Shown: piece by piece, positions 1-5,326 of the stretch | How the letters are laid out: each line of letters opens with the position of its first letter | Position numbering within the stretch: the first letter of the stretch is position 1 | NCBI GenBank assembly: GCA_019234175.1 | Contig: JAFALP010000333.1 | Coordinates: 1-5,326, forward strand | DNA: 5,326 nt | Direction: 5' to 3' | DNA from: Actinomycetota bacterium | GTDB taxonomy: Bacteria; Actinomycetota; Thermoleophilia; Gaiellales; Gaiellaceae | Notes under the pieces: generated by a model | What the model was told of the DNA's origin: nothing | The model's database searches: none | Seen by the model: only the letters and a program-made list of their open reading frames with translations | Made by a program: the position numbers and the translations under genes

Positions 1-303
1 GAGCACGGCGGCGCAATCGTGATCGCGCATGCCGGGAGGATGAAGCTCGCAACCGAGATCGCGATCTCGTCGAGCGCGCAGGTCGCCCTCCTCGTCGTCC
101 CGGTGGTGATGCTGCTCTCGCTCTTCTTCACGCACGAGCTTCCGCTCAGCTTTCGCTGGGAGGAACTGACGGCCATGGCCGCTGCGGTCACACTTGCAGG
201 CGCAACGATCCGGGACGGACGCTCGCGCCGTTGGCAGGGCGCAGTCCTCGTCGCTGCGTACGCGATCGTCGCCGTCGCTTTTCTTGCGGCCGGCAACCGG
301 TGA
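1..303 (+). CDS. cax: Ca2+/H+ antiporter, CAX family (C-terminal part only)
   Basis: This is the last 100 codons of an integral membrane cation/proton exchanger that would move Ca2+ out of the cytoplasm in exchange for protons. The frame is open from base 1 and ends at TGA 301-303. The first visible residues, EHGGAI, fit the end of the GNAAEH signature in the second alpha-repeat of CAX proteins; that acidic residue and the neighbouring His belong to the ion-binding site in the family. Next come the amphipathic stretch and the SSSAQVALLVVP segment, matching the family's GS-x-Q-hydrophobic-P pattern. Three membrane helices are visible at about residues 25-44, 55-72 and 79-97. A cytoplasmic-type basic loop (RDGRSRR) lies between the last two. 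The protein ends a few residues after the last helix, as CAX proteins usually do. A GTG at 19 is in frame but is not the real start, because homology begins before it. The family call rests on about a quarter of the protein. Confidence 0.82.
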   Translation, partial: EHGGAIVIAHAGRMKLATEIAISSSAQVALLVVPVVMLLSLFFTHELPLSFRWEELTAMAAAVTLAGATIRDGRSRRWQGAVLVAAYAIVAVAFLAAGNR

Positions 304-313
304 CCGCTACGTT
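284..313 (+). promoter_or_regulatory. Candidate leaderless promoter for the ABC operon
   Basis: TACGTT at 308-313 fits the actinobacterial -10 pattern TANNNT. It occupies exactly -12 to -7 if transcription starts at the G of the GTG at 320. TTGCGG at 284-289 lies 18 nt upstream and shares the TTG core of -35 elements. The whole element sits in the end of the antiporter gene and the short gap after it. There is no Shine-Dalgarno sequence before the GTG, which fits a leaderless message. The gene could still also be read through from the antiporter. The call is inferred from motif and spacing only. Confidence 0.42.
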
Positions 314-319
314 GCAGGT

Positions 320-1090
320 GTGTCGGTCGCCGAGGACCAGAACACGACGCAGCGGCCGGCGAGCGGCGACGTCGTCGTCGCCGCGCACGACCTGACGCGC
401 AGATACGGGGACGGCGACACGGCCGTCGACGCGCTTCGCGGCGTCTCGCTCGACGTCCGCGCGGGAGAGCTCGTGGCGGTCATGGGGCCGTCGGGCTCGG
501 GCAAGTCGACGCTCATGCACATTCTCGCGGGGCTCGACAAGCCGACGACGGGCACCGTCGAGATCGCGGGCACCGAGATCACCAAGCTCGACGACCAGGA
601 GCTGACCAAGCTCCGTCGCACGCACATCGGCTTCGTCTTCCAGTTCTTCAACCTCCTCCCCATGCTCGACACCGAGGAGAACATCGTCCTGCCGCTGTCG
701 ATCGCCGGAGAGAAGCCCGACAAGGCGTGGCTCGACGAGCTGCTCGACAAGACGGGCCTCGCCAAGCGGCGGACGCATCGTCCCTCCGAGCTGTCCGGCG
801 GCGAACAGCAGCGCGTCGCGATTTCGCGCGCGCTCATCACGCGGCCGACGATCCTCTTCGCCGACGAGCCAACCGGCAATCTCGACTCGAAGACGGGCGG
901 CGAGATCCTCGATCTCATCCGCGACTCCGTCAACGCGTACGGGCAGACGATCGTGATGGTGACGCACGAGTCCCGCGCAGCGGTGATCGCCGACCGGATT
1001 CTCTTCATCGCCGACGGCCTGATCGTCAAAGAGCTCAAGGGCGCGAGCACGGAGGACGTGCTCACGGTCATGAGCACGCTCTCGTCGTGA
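320..1090 (+). CDS. ABC transporter ATP-binding protein, LolD/MacB/YbbA type
   Basis: This is a 256-residue cytoplasmic ATPase that should power the FtsX-type permease encoded immediately downstream. All nucleotide-binding motifs are intact: Walker A GPSGSGKST (residues 56-64), Q-loop Gln108 in FVFQFFNLLP, signature LSGGEQQR (158-165), Walker B ILFADEP (178-184) with catalytic Glu183, D-loop NLD (187-189) and H-loop His216 in VTHE. The FQFFNLLP and ADEPTGNLDS wording is typical of the LolD/MacB/YbbA subfamily (type VII, mechanotransmission ABC systems) rather than importer ATPases. GTG at 320 is the preferred start. It gives MSVAEDQN, leaves about 17 residues before the first beta-strand (VVVAAHDLTRRYG), and the total length suits the family. 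The frame stays open upstream to a TTG at 194, but that stretch lies inside the antiporter gene and looks non-coding. The 3' end overlaps the permease by four bases (GTGA). The substrate is unknown. Confidence 0.95.
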   Translation: MSVAEDQNTTQRPASGDVVVAAHDLTRRYGDGDTAVDALRGVSLDVRAGELVAVMGPSGSGKSTLMHILAGLDKPTTGTVEIAGTEITKLDDQELTKLRRTHIGFVFQFFNLLPMLDTEENIVLPLSIAGEKPDKAWLDELLDKTGLAKRRTHRPSELSGGEQQRVAISRALITRPTILFADEPTGNLDSKTGGEILDLIRDSVNAYGQTIVMVTHESRAAVIADRILFIADGLIVKELKGASTEDVLTVMSTLSS

Positions 1091-3651
1091 CCCGTGTCGC
1101 GCTCAAGGGGCTGCTCGGGCGCAAGCTGCGGGCGATCCTCACTGCGGTCGCGATCGTCCTCGGCGTGGCGATGATCAGCGGCACCTACGTCCTCACGGAC
1201 ACGATCAAGGCCGCGTTCGGGACGGTCTTCACGACGGTCTACAAGAACACGGACGCCGTGATCAGCTCGAAGAGCGTCGTCCTGAAGAATCAGAGCAACT
1301 CGAGCAACCTGCCGCCGTCCTTCCCCGAGTCGCTGCTCGCGAAGGTGCAGAAGCTGCCCGGCGTCGCCGAGGCGGAGGGCGGGATCAGCGACTTCGCCTA
1401 CCTCGTCGGCCGGGATGGAAAGGTCATCTCCGGCCACGGGGCGCCGCCGCTCGCGTTCTCGGTGCACCCGCACGGCGACCAGCACTTCAATCCGCTCACG
1501 CTCGTGAGCGGAACGTGGGCGTCGGGGCCGCACCAGGTCGACATCGACGCGCATACGGCGAGCAAGGACCACTACTCGGTCGGTCAGAGCATCGGCGTGA
1601 TCGCGCGCGGACCGGTCGAGCAGTTCCGCATCGCCGGCATCGTCAAGATCGGCGGCGTCTCTTCGCTCGGCGGGGCGACGATGGCGATCTTCGACTTCCC
1701 CACGGCGCAGAGGCTGTTCAACAAGGTGGGGAAGCTCGACGCCATCGACGTGGCGGCGAAGCACGGCGTCACGCCCACGCAGCTCGTGCGGGAGATCGCT
1801 CCCATCCTCCCCAGGAACGCGCAGGTGCGGACCGGCACTGCGCAGGCGAAGCAGGCGACGAAGGACACGAACTCCTTCCTGTCGATCATCAACGACTTCC
1901 TGCTCGCGTTCGGAGGCGTCGCTCTCTTCGTCGGCGCCTTCGTGATCGCGAACACACTGTCCATCACGATCGCGCAGCGGACGCGTGAGCTCGCAACGCT
2001 CAGGACGCTGGGGGCGACGCGCCGCCAGGTGCTGCGCTCCGTCCTGCTCGAGGCGTTCGTCATCGGGACGTTCGCGTCGGTGACGGGGCTCTTCCTCGGC
2101 CTCGCGCTCGCGAAGGGGCTCAACTCCCTCTTCGTCTCGTTCGGGATCGACCTGCCTCAGGCCGGAACCGTGTTCGCCACGCGGACGATCGTGGTCGCAC
2201 TCCTCGTCGGGACCCTGATCACCGTGATCGCCGCGCTTCGGCCCGCCTTCCGCGCGACGCGCGTCCCGCCCATCTCCGCCGTGCGCGAAGGGGCCGTTCT
2301 GCCCGTTTCCCGGTTCGCCCGCTTCAGCGCCGCCGCCGCGCTCACCACCATCGCCGGCGCGATCGCGCTCATGCTCGTCGGGCTGTTCGTCGGCGGCATC
2401 TCCACGACCGACCGGCTGCTCGCGATCGGCATCGGTGCCGCGGCCATCTTCCTCGGCGTCGCCATGCTCGCGAAGACGCTCGTCCCGCCGCTCGCCAGCT
2501 TCCTCGGCTGGCCGGCGACGCGCCTGGGAGGAGCGGCCGGCGCCCTCGCGCGGGGGAACGCGATGCGTAACCCGCAGCGCACGGCGTCCACCGCATCCGC
2601 CCTCATGATCGGTCTCGCGCTGGTGACGCTCGTCTCCGTTCTCGCGTCGGGGCTGAAGACGACGTTCGAGAACTCCGTCAACTCGCTCTTCAAGGGCGAC
2701 TACGCGTTGACGGCGACGGACAACTTCTCGCCCATCTCCATCGCGTCGGCGAACGCGTTGACGAAGGTGCCCGGAGTCACGGTCGTGTCGGGTGTTCGCG
2801 CCGGCGACGGGAAGGCGTACGGGAAGCGGATCGGCGTGACGGGCGTCGCACCCGACATCAGCAAGGTCATCACCGTGAAGTGGTACGAGGGATCGCAGGC
2901 GGTCCCGGGCGAGCTGGGCGACAGCGGCGCCTTCGTCTCGAAGGACTACGCCAAGTCCCACCACCTCGAGTCCGGCTCCTCGATCGACGTGCTCACGCCG
3001 GCGGGCAAGACGATGCACCTGCGCATCAAGGGCATCTTCTCGCCACCGAAGGGTGGGTCGCCGTACGGCGACGTCACCATCTCGACGACGCGCTTCGACG
3101 CGGAGTACCAGAACCCGGAGAACGTCTACACGTTCGTCGACATGACCGGCGGCGTCACGCCGGCGAACACGGCACGGCTGAACGCGGCGCTGAAGAGCTT
3201 CCCCGAGGCGAAGATCGCGTCCGAGAGCCAGTTCAAGAAGAACCAGGAGCAGGGCATCGACACGCTGCTCAACCTGCTCTACGTGCTGCTGTCGCTCTCG
3301 ATCATCATCAGCCTCTTCGGCATCGTGAACACGCTCGTGCTGACCGTGTTCGAGCGGACGCGCGAGCTCGGGATGCTGCGCGCGGTCGGCATGACGCGCC
3401 GCCAGGTTCGCCGGATGATCCGGTACGAGAGCATCATCACAGCGCTCATCGGCGCCGCGCTCGGGATCCCGGTCGGCATCGTGCTCGCGGTGATGGTCGG
3501 GCAGGCGATCAAGTACCCGGCGTTCACGATTCCCGTCGGGACGCTCGTCGTCTTCGTCATCGCCGCCGTCCTCGCGGGGATCGTGGCCGCCATCTTCCCC
3601 GCCCGTCGGGCCGGGAGGCTGAACGTGCTCGCGGCACTGCAGTACGAGTAA
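1087..3651 (+). CDS. FtsX-type ABC transporter permease, ten-helix, two FtsX domains
   Basis: This 854-residue membrane permease is the partner of the ATPase just upstream. Helices are seen at about residues 15-37, 268-292, 316-345, 366-386, 413-437, 443-469, 502-522, 726-752, 780-805 and 817-838. Two large extracytoplasmic MacB-like core domains lie at about 38-262 and 523-722. The two FtsX domains (about 270-395 and 727-850) carry the same cytoplasmic coupling motif: RTRELATLRTLGATRRQV at 298-315 and RTRELGMLRAVGMTRRQV at 757-774. The pattern of 4+4 core helices plus two central ones resembles E. coli YbbP. Actinobacterial permeases of about 850 residues are also common. Such systems act by conformational change across the membrane on lipids, lipoproteins, peptides or cell-wall enzymes; nothing here picks one. 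The GTG start overlaps the ATPase stop (GTGA), implying translational coupling. It places the basic segment KGLLGRKLR directly before helix 1, as in the family. The long open frame upstream of 1087 is a shadow of the ATPase gene. Confidence 0.94.
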   Translation: MTRVALKGLLGRKLRAILTAVAIVLGVAMISGTYVLTDTIKAAFGTVFTTVYKNTDAVISSKSVVLKNQSNSSNLPPSFPESLLAKVQKLPGVAEAEGGISDFAYLVGRDGKVISGHGAPPLAFSVHPHGDQHFNPLTLVSGTWASGPHQVDIDAHTASKDHYSVGQSIGVIARGPVEQFRIAGIVKIGGVSSLGGATMAIFDFPTAQRLFNKVGKLDAIDVAAKHGVTPTQLVREIAPILPRNAQVRTGTAQAKQATKDTNSFLSIINDFLLAFGGVALFVGAFVIANTLSITIAQRTRELATLRTLGATRRQVLRSVLLEAFVIGTFASVTGLFLGLALAKGLNSLFVSFGIDLPQAGTVFATRTIVVALLVGTLITVIAALRPAFRATRVPPISAVREGAVLPVSRFARFSAAAALTTIAGAIALMLVGLFVGGISTTDRLLAIGIGAAAIFLGVAMLAKTLVPPLASFLGWPATRLGGAAGALARGNAMRNPQRTASTASALMIGLALVTLVSVLASGLKTTFENSVNSLFKGDYALTATDNFSPISIASANALTKVPGVTVVSGVRAGDGKAYGKRIGVTGVAPDISKVITVKWYEGSQAVPGELGDSGAFVSKDYAKSHHLESGSSIDVLTPAGKTMHLRIKGIFSPPKGGSPYGDVTISTTRFDAEYQNPENVYTFVDMTGGVTPANTARLNAALKSFPEAKIASESQFKKNQEQGIDTLLNLLYVLLSLSIIISLFGIVNTLVLTVFERTRELGMLRAVGMTRRQVRRMIRYESIITALIGAALGIPVGIVLAVMVGQAIKYPAFTIPVGTLVVFVIAAVLAGIVAAIFPARRAGRLNVLAALQYE
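1976..2030 (+). repeat. Internal direct repeat, copy 1 (FtsX coupling helix)
   Basis: This stretch of the permease gene encodes the RTREL-x2-LR-x2-G-x-TRRQV loop of the first FtsX domain. It aligns without gaps to 3353-3407, with 42 of 55 bases identical by hand count. The matches include 17 of 18 bases at the start and an identical 15-mer, GACGCGCCGCCAGGT, at the end. It reflects the ancient domain duplication within FtsX-type permeases, kept similar by function. Confidence 0.7.
3353..3407 (+). repeat. Internal direct repeat, copy 2 (FtsX coupling helix)
   Basis: This is the second FtsX-domain copy of the repeat at 1976-2030, with the same 40-base spacing between its two strongly conserved blocks. 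It encodes the cytoplasmic loop after helix 8. By analogy with LolCDE and MacB, that loop contacts the ATPase. Each permease half would thus bind one ATPase subunit of a homodimer. Confidence 0.7.
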
Positions 3652-3662
3652 CACGCGCGTGT
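3651..3662. repeat. 12-bp perfect palindrome at the permease stop codon
   Basis: ACACGCGCGTGT is its own reverse complement and begins on the last base of the TAA stop. As RNA it could make only a short 4-bp hairpin, so it is a weak terminator candidate. As DNA it has the form of a dimeric regulator site, but it lies at a 3' end, where an operator would be unexpected. Its function is unknown and it may be chance in GC-rich sequence. Confidence 0.35.
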
Positions 3663-3716
3663 AACCCGGGACCCGAACCCTCCCGCCTTACCCACTGACG
3701 ATCCTAGGTTCTCGGC

Positions 3717-3734
3717 CGTGACGTGTCCGTCACG
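3717..3734. terminator. Candidate hairpin terminator between convergent genes
   Basis: CGTGACG and CGTCACG form a perfect 7-bp stem around a TGTC loop. The hairpin lies 13 nt past the stop codon of the minus-strand aldolase and 65 nt past the permease stop, so it could serve either transcript. Neither side has a run of T. This rules out a classical intrinsic terminator, although U-tract-less hairpins are often proposed as 3' ends in high-GC actinobacteria. The hairpin is seen directly; the termination role is inferred. The rest of the 3652-3747 gap shows no open frame or other clear signal. Confidence 0.35.
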
Positions 3735-3747
3735 ACTTCGTCGAGGA

Positions 3748-4788
3748 TCAGACGCCGACGCCGCTGCGGATGCCGAGCGCCGCCGGGATGCGGTCGACGG
3801 CGCGGTCGACGTCGTCGTCGCTCACGTCGATGTGCGTCACCGCGCGCATGACGCCGGGCCGCAGGAAGCCGAGCTGGACGCCCTCGCGCTCCACCCGCGC
3901 CTCGGCGTCGTCGTAGGAGAGGCCGAGCGGGGCGAGGTCGATGGCGACGAAGTTCGTCTCGGTCGCATCGACGTCGACCGGCAGCCCCGCATTGGCCAGC
4001 CCCTCGGCGAGCCGCCGCGCGCGGGCGTGATCCTCCGCGAGGCGCTCGACGTGATGGTCGACCGCGTAGAGCATGGCCGCTGCGAGAACACCCGACTGCC
4101 GGAGCGCTCCGCCGAAGCGGAACTTCTCCTCCCATGCGCGGTCGATGAGCTCCCGGCTGCCGGCGAGGACGGCGCCGAGGGGGCAACCGAGGCCCTTCGA
4201 GAAGCAGACGGTGACCGTGTCGGCGAGCGCGCCCCATGCTGACGGGGCGACACCGGCGGCGACGGACGCGTTGAAGAGCCGCGCCCCATCCAGATGGACG
4301 GCGATCCCGAGGTCGCGTGCGGCATCCACGGCCGCGGCGAGCTCGTCGACCGGCCAGACCCGGCCTCCCGAGCTCCGGTGTGTGTTCTCGAGCACGAGGA
4401 CGCTCGCGTCGCGGCGGGACTCCGACCCCTCGGCGGCCGTGCGGATGGCCTCGATGCTCGGCCGCCCTGCCTCGGCCGAGAGTGGCTGTGTCATCAAGCC
4501 CGCGTGCACGGCCGGGCCGCCGAACTCGAACACGATGACGTGCGTGCGCTCCTCGGCGATGAGCAGGCCGCCGGGATGCGTGAGCAGCCGCAGCGCGATC
4601 TGGTTCGCCATCGTCGCAGTCGGGAGCAGCAGCGCCGCCTCGTGGCCGAGGATCTCCGCCATGCGCGACTGGAGCGCGTTCGTCGTCGGATCCTCCCGGA
4701 ACTGCTCGTCGCCGACCTCGGCGGCGGCCATCGCGGCGCGCATGCCGGCCGTCGGCTTGGTGAGGGTGTCGGAGCGAAGGTCGATCAC
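3748..4788 (-). CDS. ltaE: Low-specificity L-threonine aldolase
   Basis: This is a 346-residue cytoplasmic PLP enzyme (fold type I, beta-eliminating lyase family) that cleaves L-threonine or L-allo-threonine to glycine and acetaldehyde. GTG at 4788 gives an N-terminus MIDLRSDTLTKPT, exactly where family members such as E. coli LtaE (MIDLRSDT) begin. The frame stays open upstream to 5238, but that part is antisense to rlmN. Visible residues are the Schiff-base Lys198 in SKGLG, Asp167 and Arg170 in HLDGAR (PLP nitrogen and substrate carboxylate), His83 (ring stacking), Phe87, Lys222, the phosphate-binding segment LPTATMANQ (55-63), and Arg315 in VMRAVTH. Two departures from E. coli LtaE as I remember it are Tyr30-Gly31 replaced by Phe30-Arg31, and no His at the position of E. 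coli His126 (Ser124 here). The gene is convergent with the ABC permease and divergent from rlmN across 24 bp. No Shine-Dalgarno sequence precedes the GTG. Stereo-preference cannot be read from the sequence. Confidence 0.95.
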   Translation of the reverse strand: MIDLRSDTLTKPTAGMRAAMAAAEVGDEQFREDPTTNALQSRMAEILGHEAALLLPTATMANQIALRLLTHPGGLLIAEERTHVIVFEFGGPAVHAGLMTQPLSAEAGRPSIEAIRTAAEGSESRRDASVLVLENTHRSSGGRVWPVDELAAAVDAARDLGIAVHLDGARLFNASVAAGVAPSAWGALADTVTVCFSKGLGCPLGAVLAGSRELIDRAWEEKFRFGGALRQSGVLAAAMLYAVDHHVERLAEDHARARRLAEGLANAGLPVDVDATETNFVAIDLAPLGLSYDDAEARVEREGVQLGFLRPGVMRAVTHIDVSDDDVDRAVDRIPAALGIRSGVGV

Positions 4789-4796
4789 GACCCGAG

Positions 4797-4806
4797 ACGG
4801 TACCGT
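4797..4806. promoter_or_regulatory. Palindromic bidirectional -10 element for rlmN and ltaE
   Basis: ACGGTACCGT is a perfect 10-bp palindrome almost centred in the 24-bp gap between the two start codons. It presents TACCGT (TANNNT) on both strands. For rlmN the hexamer is 4801-4806, exactly -12 to -7 from the A of the ATG. For ltaE it is 4802-4797, or -14 to -9 from the G of the GTG, allowing a leader of zero to about three bases. The gap is too small for two ordinary promoters with 5' leaders, and neither side has a Shine-Dalgarno sequence. I see no good -35 on either side. It could instead be a repressor operator. Confidence 0.42.
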
Positions 4807-4812
4807 GGCCGC

Positions 4813-5326
4813 ATGGATCTCGGCCTGCTCGACACGACGCTGCGCGACCTCGGCGAGCCGGAATACCGCGCACGCCAGGTCTGGTCGTGGGCCGCGCGGG
4901 GTGCCACCGGCTACGAGGCGATGACCGATCTGCCGCGCGGGCTCCGCGACGCGCTCGCCGCCCGCGTCCCCTTCTCCACGTTGACCGTCGAGCTGCAGCG
5001 CGAAGCGCGCGACGGCACCGTGAAGGCCCTGTTCCGGACGGCCGACGGCCACCCGGCCGAGGCCGTGCTCATGCGGTATCGCGACGGGCGGCGCTCGCTC
5101 TGCCTCTCGTCGCAGTCCGGCTGCCCGCTCACCTGCACGTTCTGCGCGACGGGACAGATGGCGTTCGGACGCAACCTCTCGGCCATGGAGATCGTCGACC
5201 AGGCGCTCCACTTCCGGCGCATGACGACGGTCGACCACGCGGTGTTCATGGGTATGGGCGAGCCGATGATGAACCTGGACAACGTGCTGGCCGCATGCCG
5301 GCGCCTGCCGGACGTCGGCATCGGGA
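4813..5326 (+). CDS. rlmN: RlmN, dual-specificity rRNA/tRNA adenine C2-methyltransferase (N-terminal part)
   Basis: This is the first 171 codons of a radical-SAM enzyme that methylates C2 of A2503 in 23S rRNA and of A37 in some tRNAs. The frame is open to the window end, so the gene is cut, not broken. The N-terminal RNA-binding part contains EPEYRARQVWSWAARG (residues 15-30) and MTDLP (37-41), as in the family. The [4Fe-4S] ligands are Cys104, Cys108 and Cys111 in CPLTCTFCATG. Cys97, seven residues before the cluster motif, matches the proton-abstracting Cys118 of E. coli RlmN. FMGMGEPMMN (145-154) is the SAM-binding GMGEP motif. QMAFGRNLSAMEIVDQ (115-130) favours RlmN over Cfr. The methyl-carrying C-terminal Cys (E. 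coli Cys355) lies outside the window. ATG 4813 is the only good start; the frame upstream has no ATG or GTG nearby. It has no Shine-Dalgarno sequence and is preceded by TACCGT at -12, suggesting a leaderless message. Confidence 0.95.
   Translation, partial: MDLGLLDTTLRDLGEPEYRARQVWSWAARGATGYEAMTDLPRGLRDALAARVPFSTLTVELQREARDGTVKALFRTADGHPAEAVLMRYRDGRRSLCLSSQSGCPLTCTFCATGQMAFGRNLSAMEIVDQALHFRRMTTVDHAVFMGMGEPMMNLDNVLAACRRLPDVGIG

Noticed and set aside
194..319. A TTG-initiated extension of the ABC ATPase.
   Set aside because: It overlaps the antiporter C-terminus, is Arg/Ser-rich without family similarity, and would make the ATPase too long. GTG 320 gives the usual length.
727..1086. An upstream extension of the permease frame.
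   Set aside because: It lies within the ATPase coding sequence and encodes Arg-rich shadow sequence. The permease family N-terminus, a basic stretch then helix 1, starts at 1087.
307..3654. A 1,115-codon open frame on the minus strand opposite the whole ABC operon.
   Set aside because: Its translation is Arg/Asp/Glu/Gly/His-rich low-complexity sequence with no domain. It mirrors the GC-biased third positions of the sense genes, which remove antisense stops. The plus-strand genes carry intact family motifs throughout.
2880..3698. A 272-codon plus-strand frame overlapping the permease 3' end.
   Set aside because: It is an Arg/His-rich shadow frame with no motif, and the permease second FtsX domain is intact in the other frame.
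3703..3708. CCTAGG hexamer in the convergent gap, considered as a regulatory or att-like site.
   Set aside because: A six-base palindrome alone is expected by chance, and no integrase, tRNA end or matching repeat is present.
4073..4924. Plus-strand frames opposite ltaE (3718-4242 and 4073-4924).
   Set aside because: They are compositional shadows of the aldolase gene. No domain is visible, and the aldolase has all its catalytic residues.
4789..5238. A 150-codon upstream extension of the threonine aldolase frame, which would make a 496-residue protein.
   Set aside because: The extension is antisense to clear RlmN coding sequence, including the radical-SAM motif, and has no recognisable domain. 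The family N-terminus MIDLRSDT begins exactly at the GTG at 4788.
1..5326. A hidden system such as a CRISPR array, retron, toxin-antitoxin pair, riboswitch or tRNA.
   Set aside because: No regular repeats, small paired frames, cloverleaf or long conserved leader is visible. Intergenic space totals only about 136 bases, and all of it is described.

Overview
The window is GC-rich, with GC-biased third codon positions and a high proportion of GTG starts. No Shine-Dalgarno sequence is convincing at any of the four start codons visible. This suits a high-GC actinobacterium. The wording of the proteins reminds me of Thermoleophilia (Gaiellales/Solirubrobacterales), but that is an impression from memory, not a result. 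Gene content is ordinary chromosomal housekeeping and transport. I see no mobile element, CRISPR array, rRNA, tRNA or phage gene.

Layout. Positions 1-303 (+) are the last 100 codons of a Ca2+/H+ antiporter of the CaCA/CAX family. After a 16-nt gap comes a two-gene ABC system on the same strand. It consists of a LolD/MacB/YbbA-type ATPase (320-1090) and, overlapping it by GTGA, an 854-residue FtsX-type permease (1087-3651) with ten predicted membrane helices and two extracytoplasmic domains. The ATPase and permease should form one machine. Its substrate cannot be read from the sequence, and no substrate-binding protein or membrane-fusion partner is encoded next to it in the window.

A 96-nt convergent gap (3652-3747) holds a 12-bp palindrome at the permease stop codon and a 7-bp-stem hairpin near the end of the opposing gene. 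A low-specificity L-threonine aldolase (ltaE) runs on the minus strand (4788 to 3748). It is divergent from rlmN, the 23S rRNA A2503 / tRNA A37 C2-methyltransferase, which starts at 4813 and runs off the window end.

The most interesting signal is regulatory. A TANNNT -10-like hexamer lies exactly 12 nt before the start codon of both the ABC ATPase (TACGTT, 308-313) and rlmN (TACCGT, 4801-4806), as expected for leaderless mRNAs. The rlmN copy is half of a perfect palindrome, ACGGTACCGT, in the 24-bp rlmN-ltaE gap. The same ten bases therefore present a -10-like hexamer to ltaE on the other strand. This reads as a compact bidirectional leaderless promoter.
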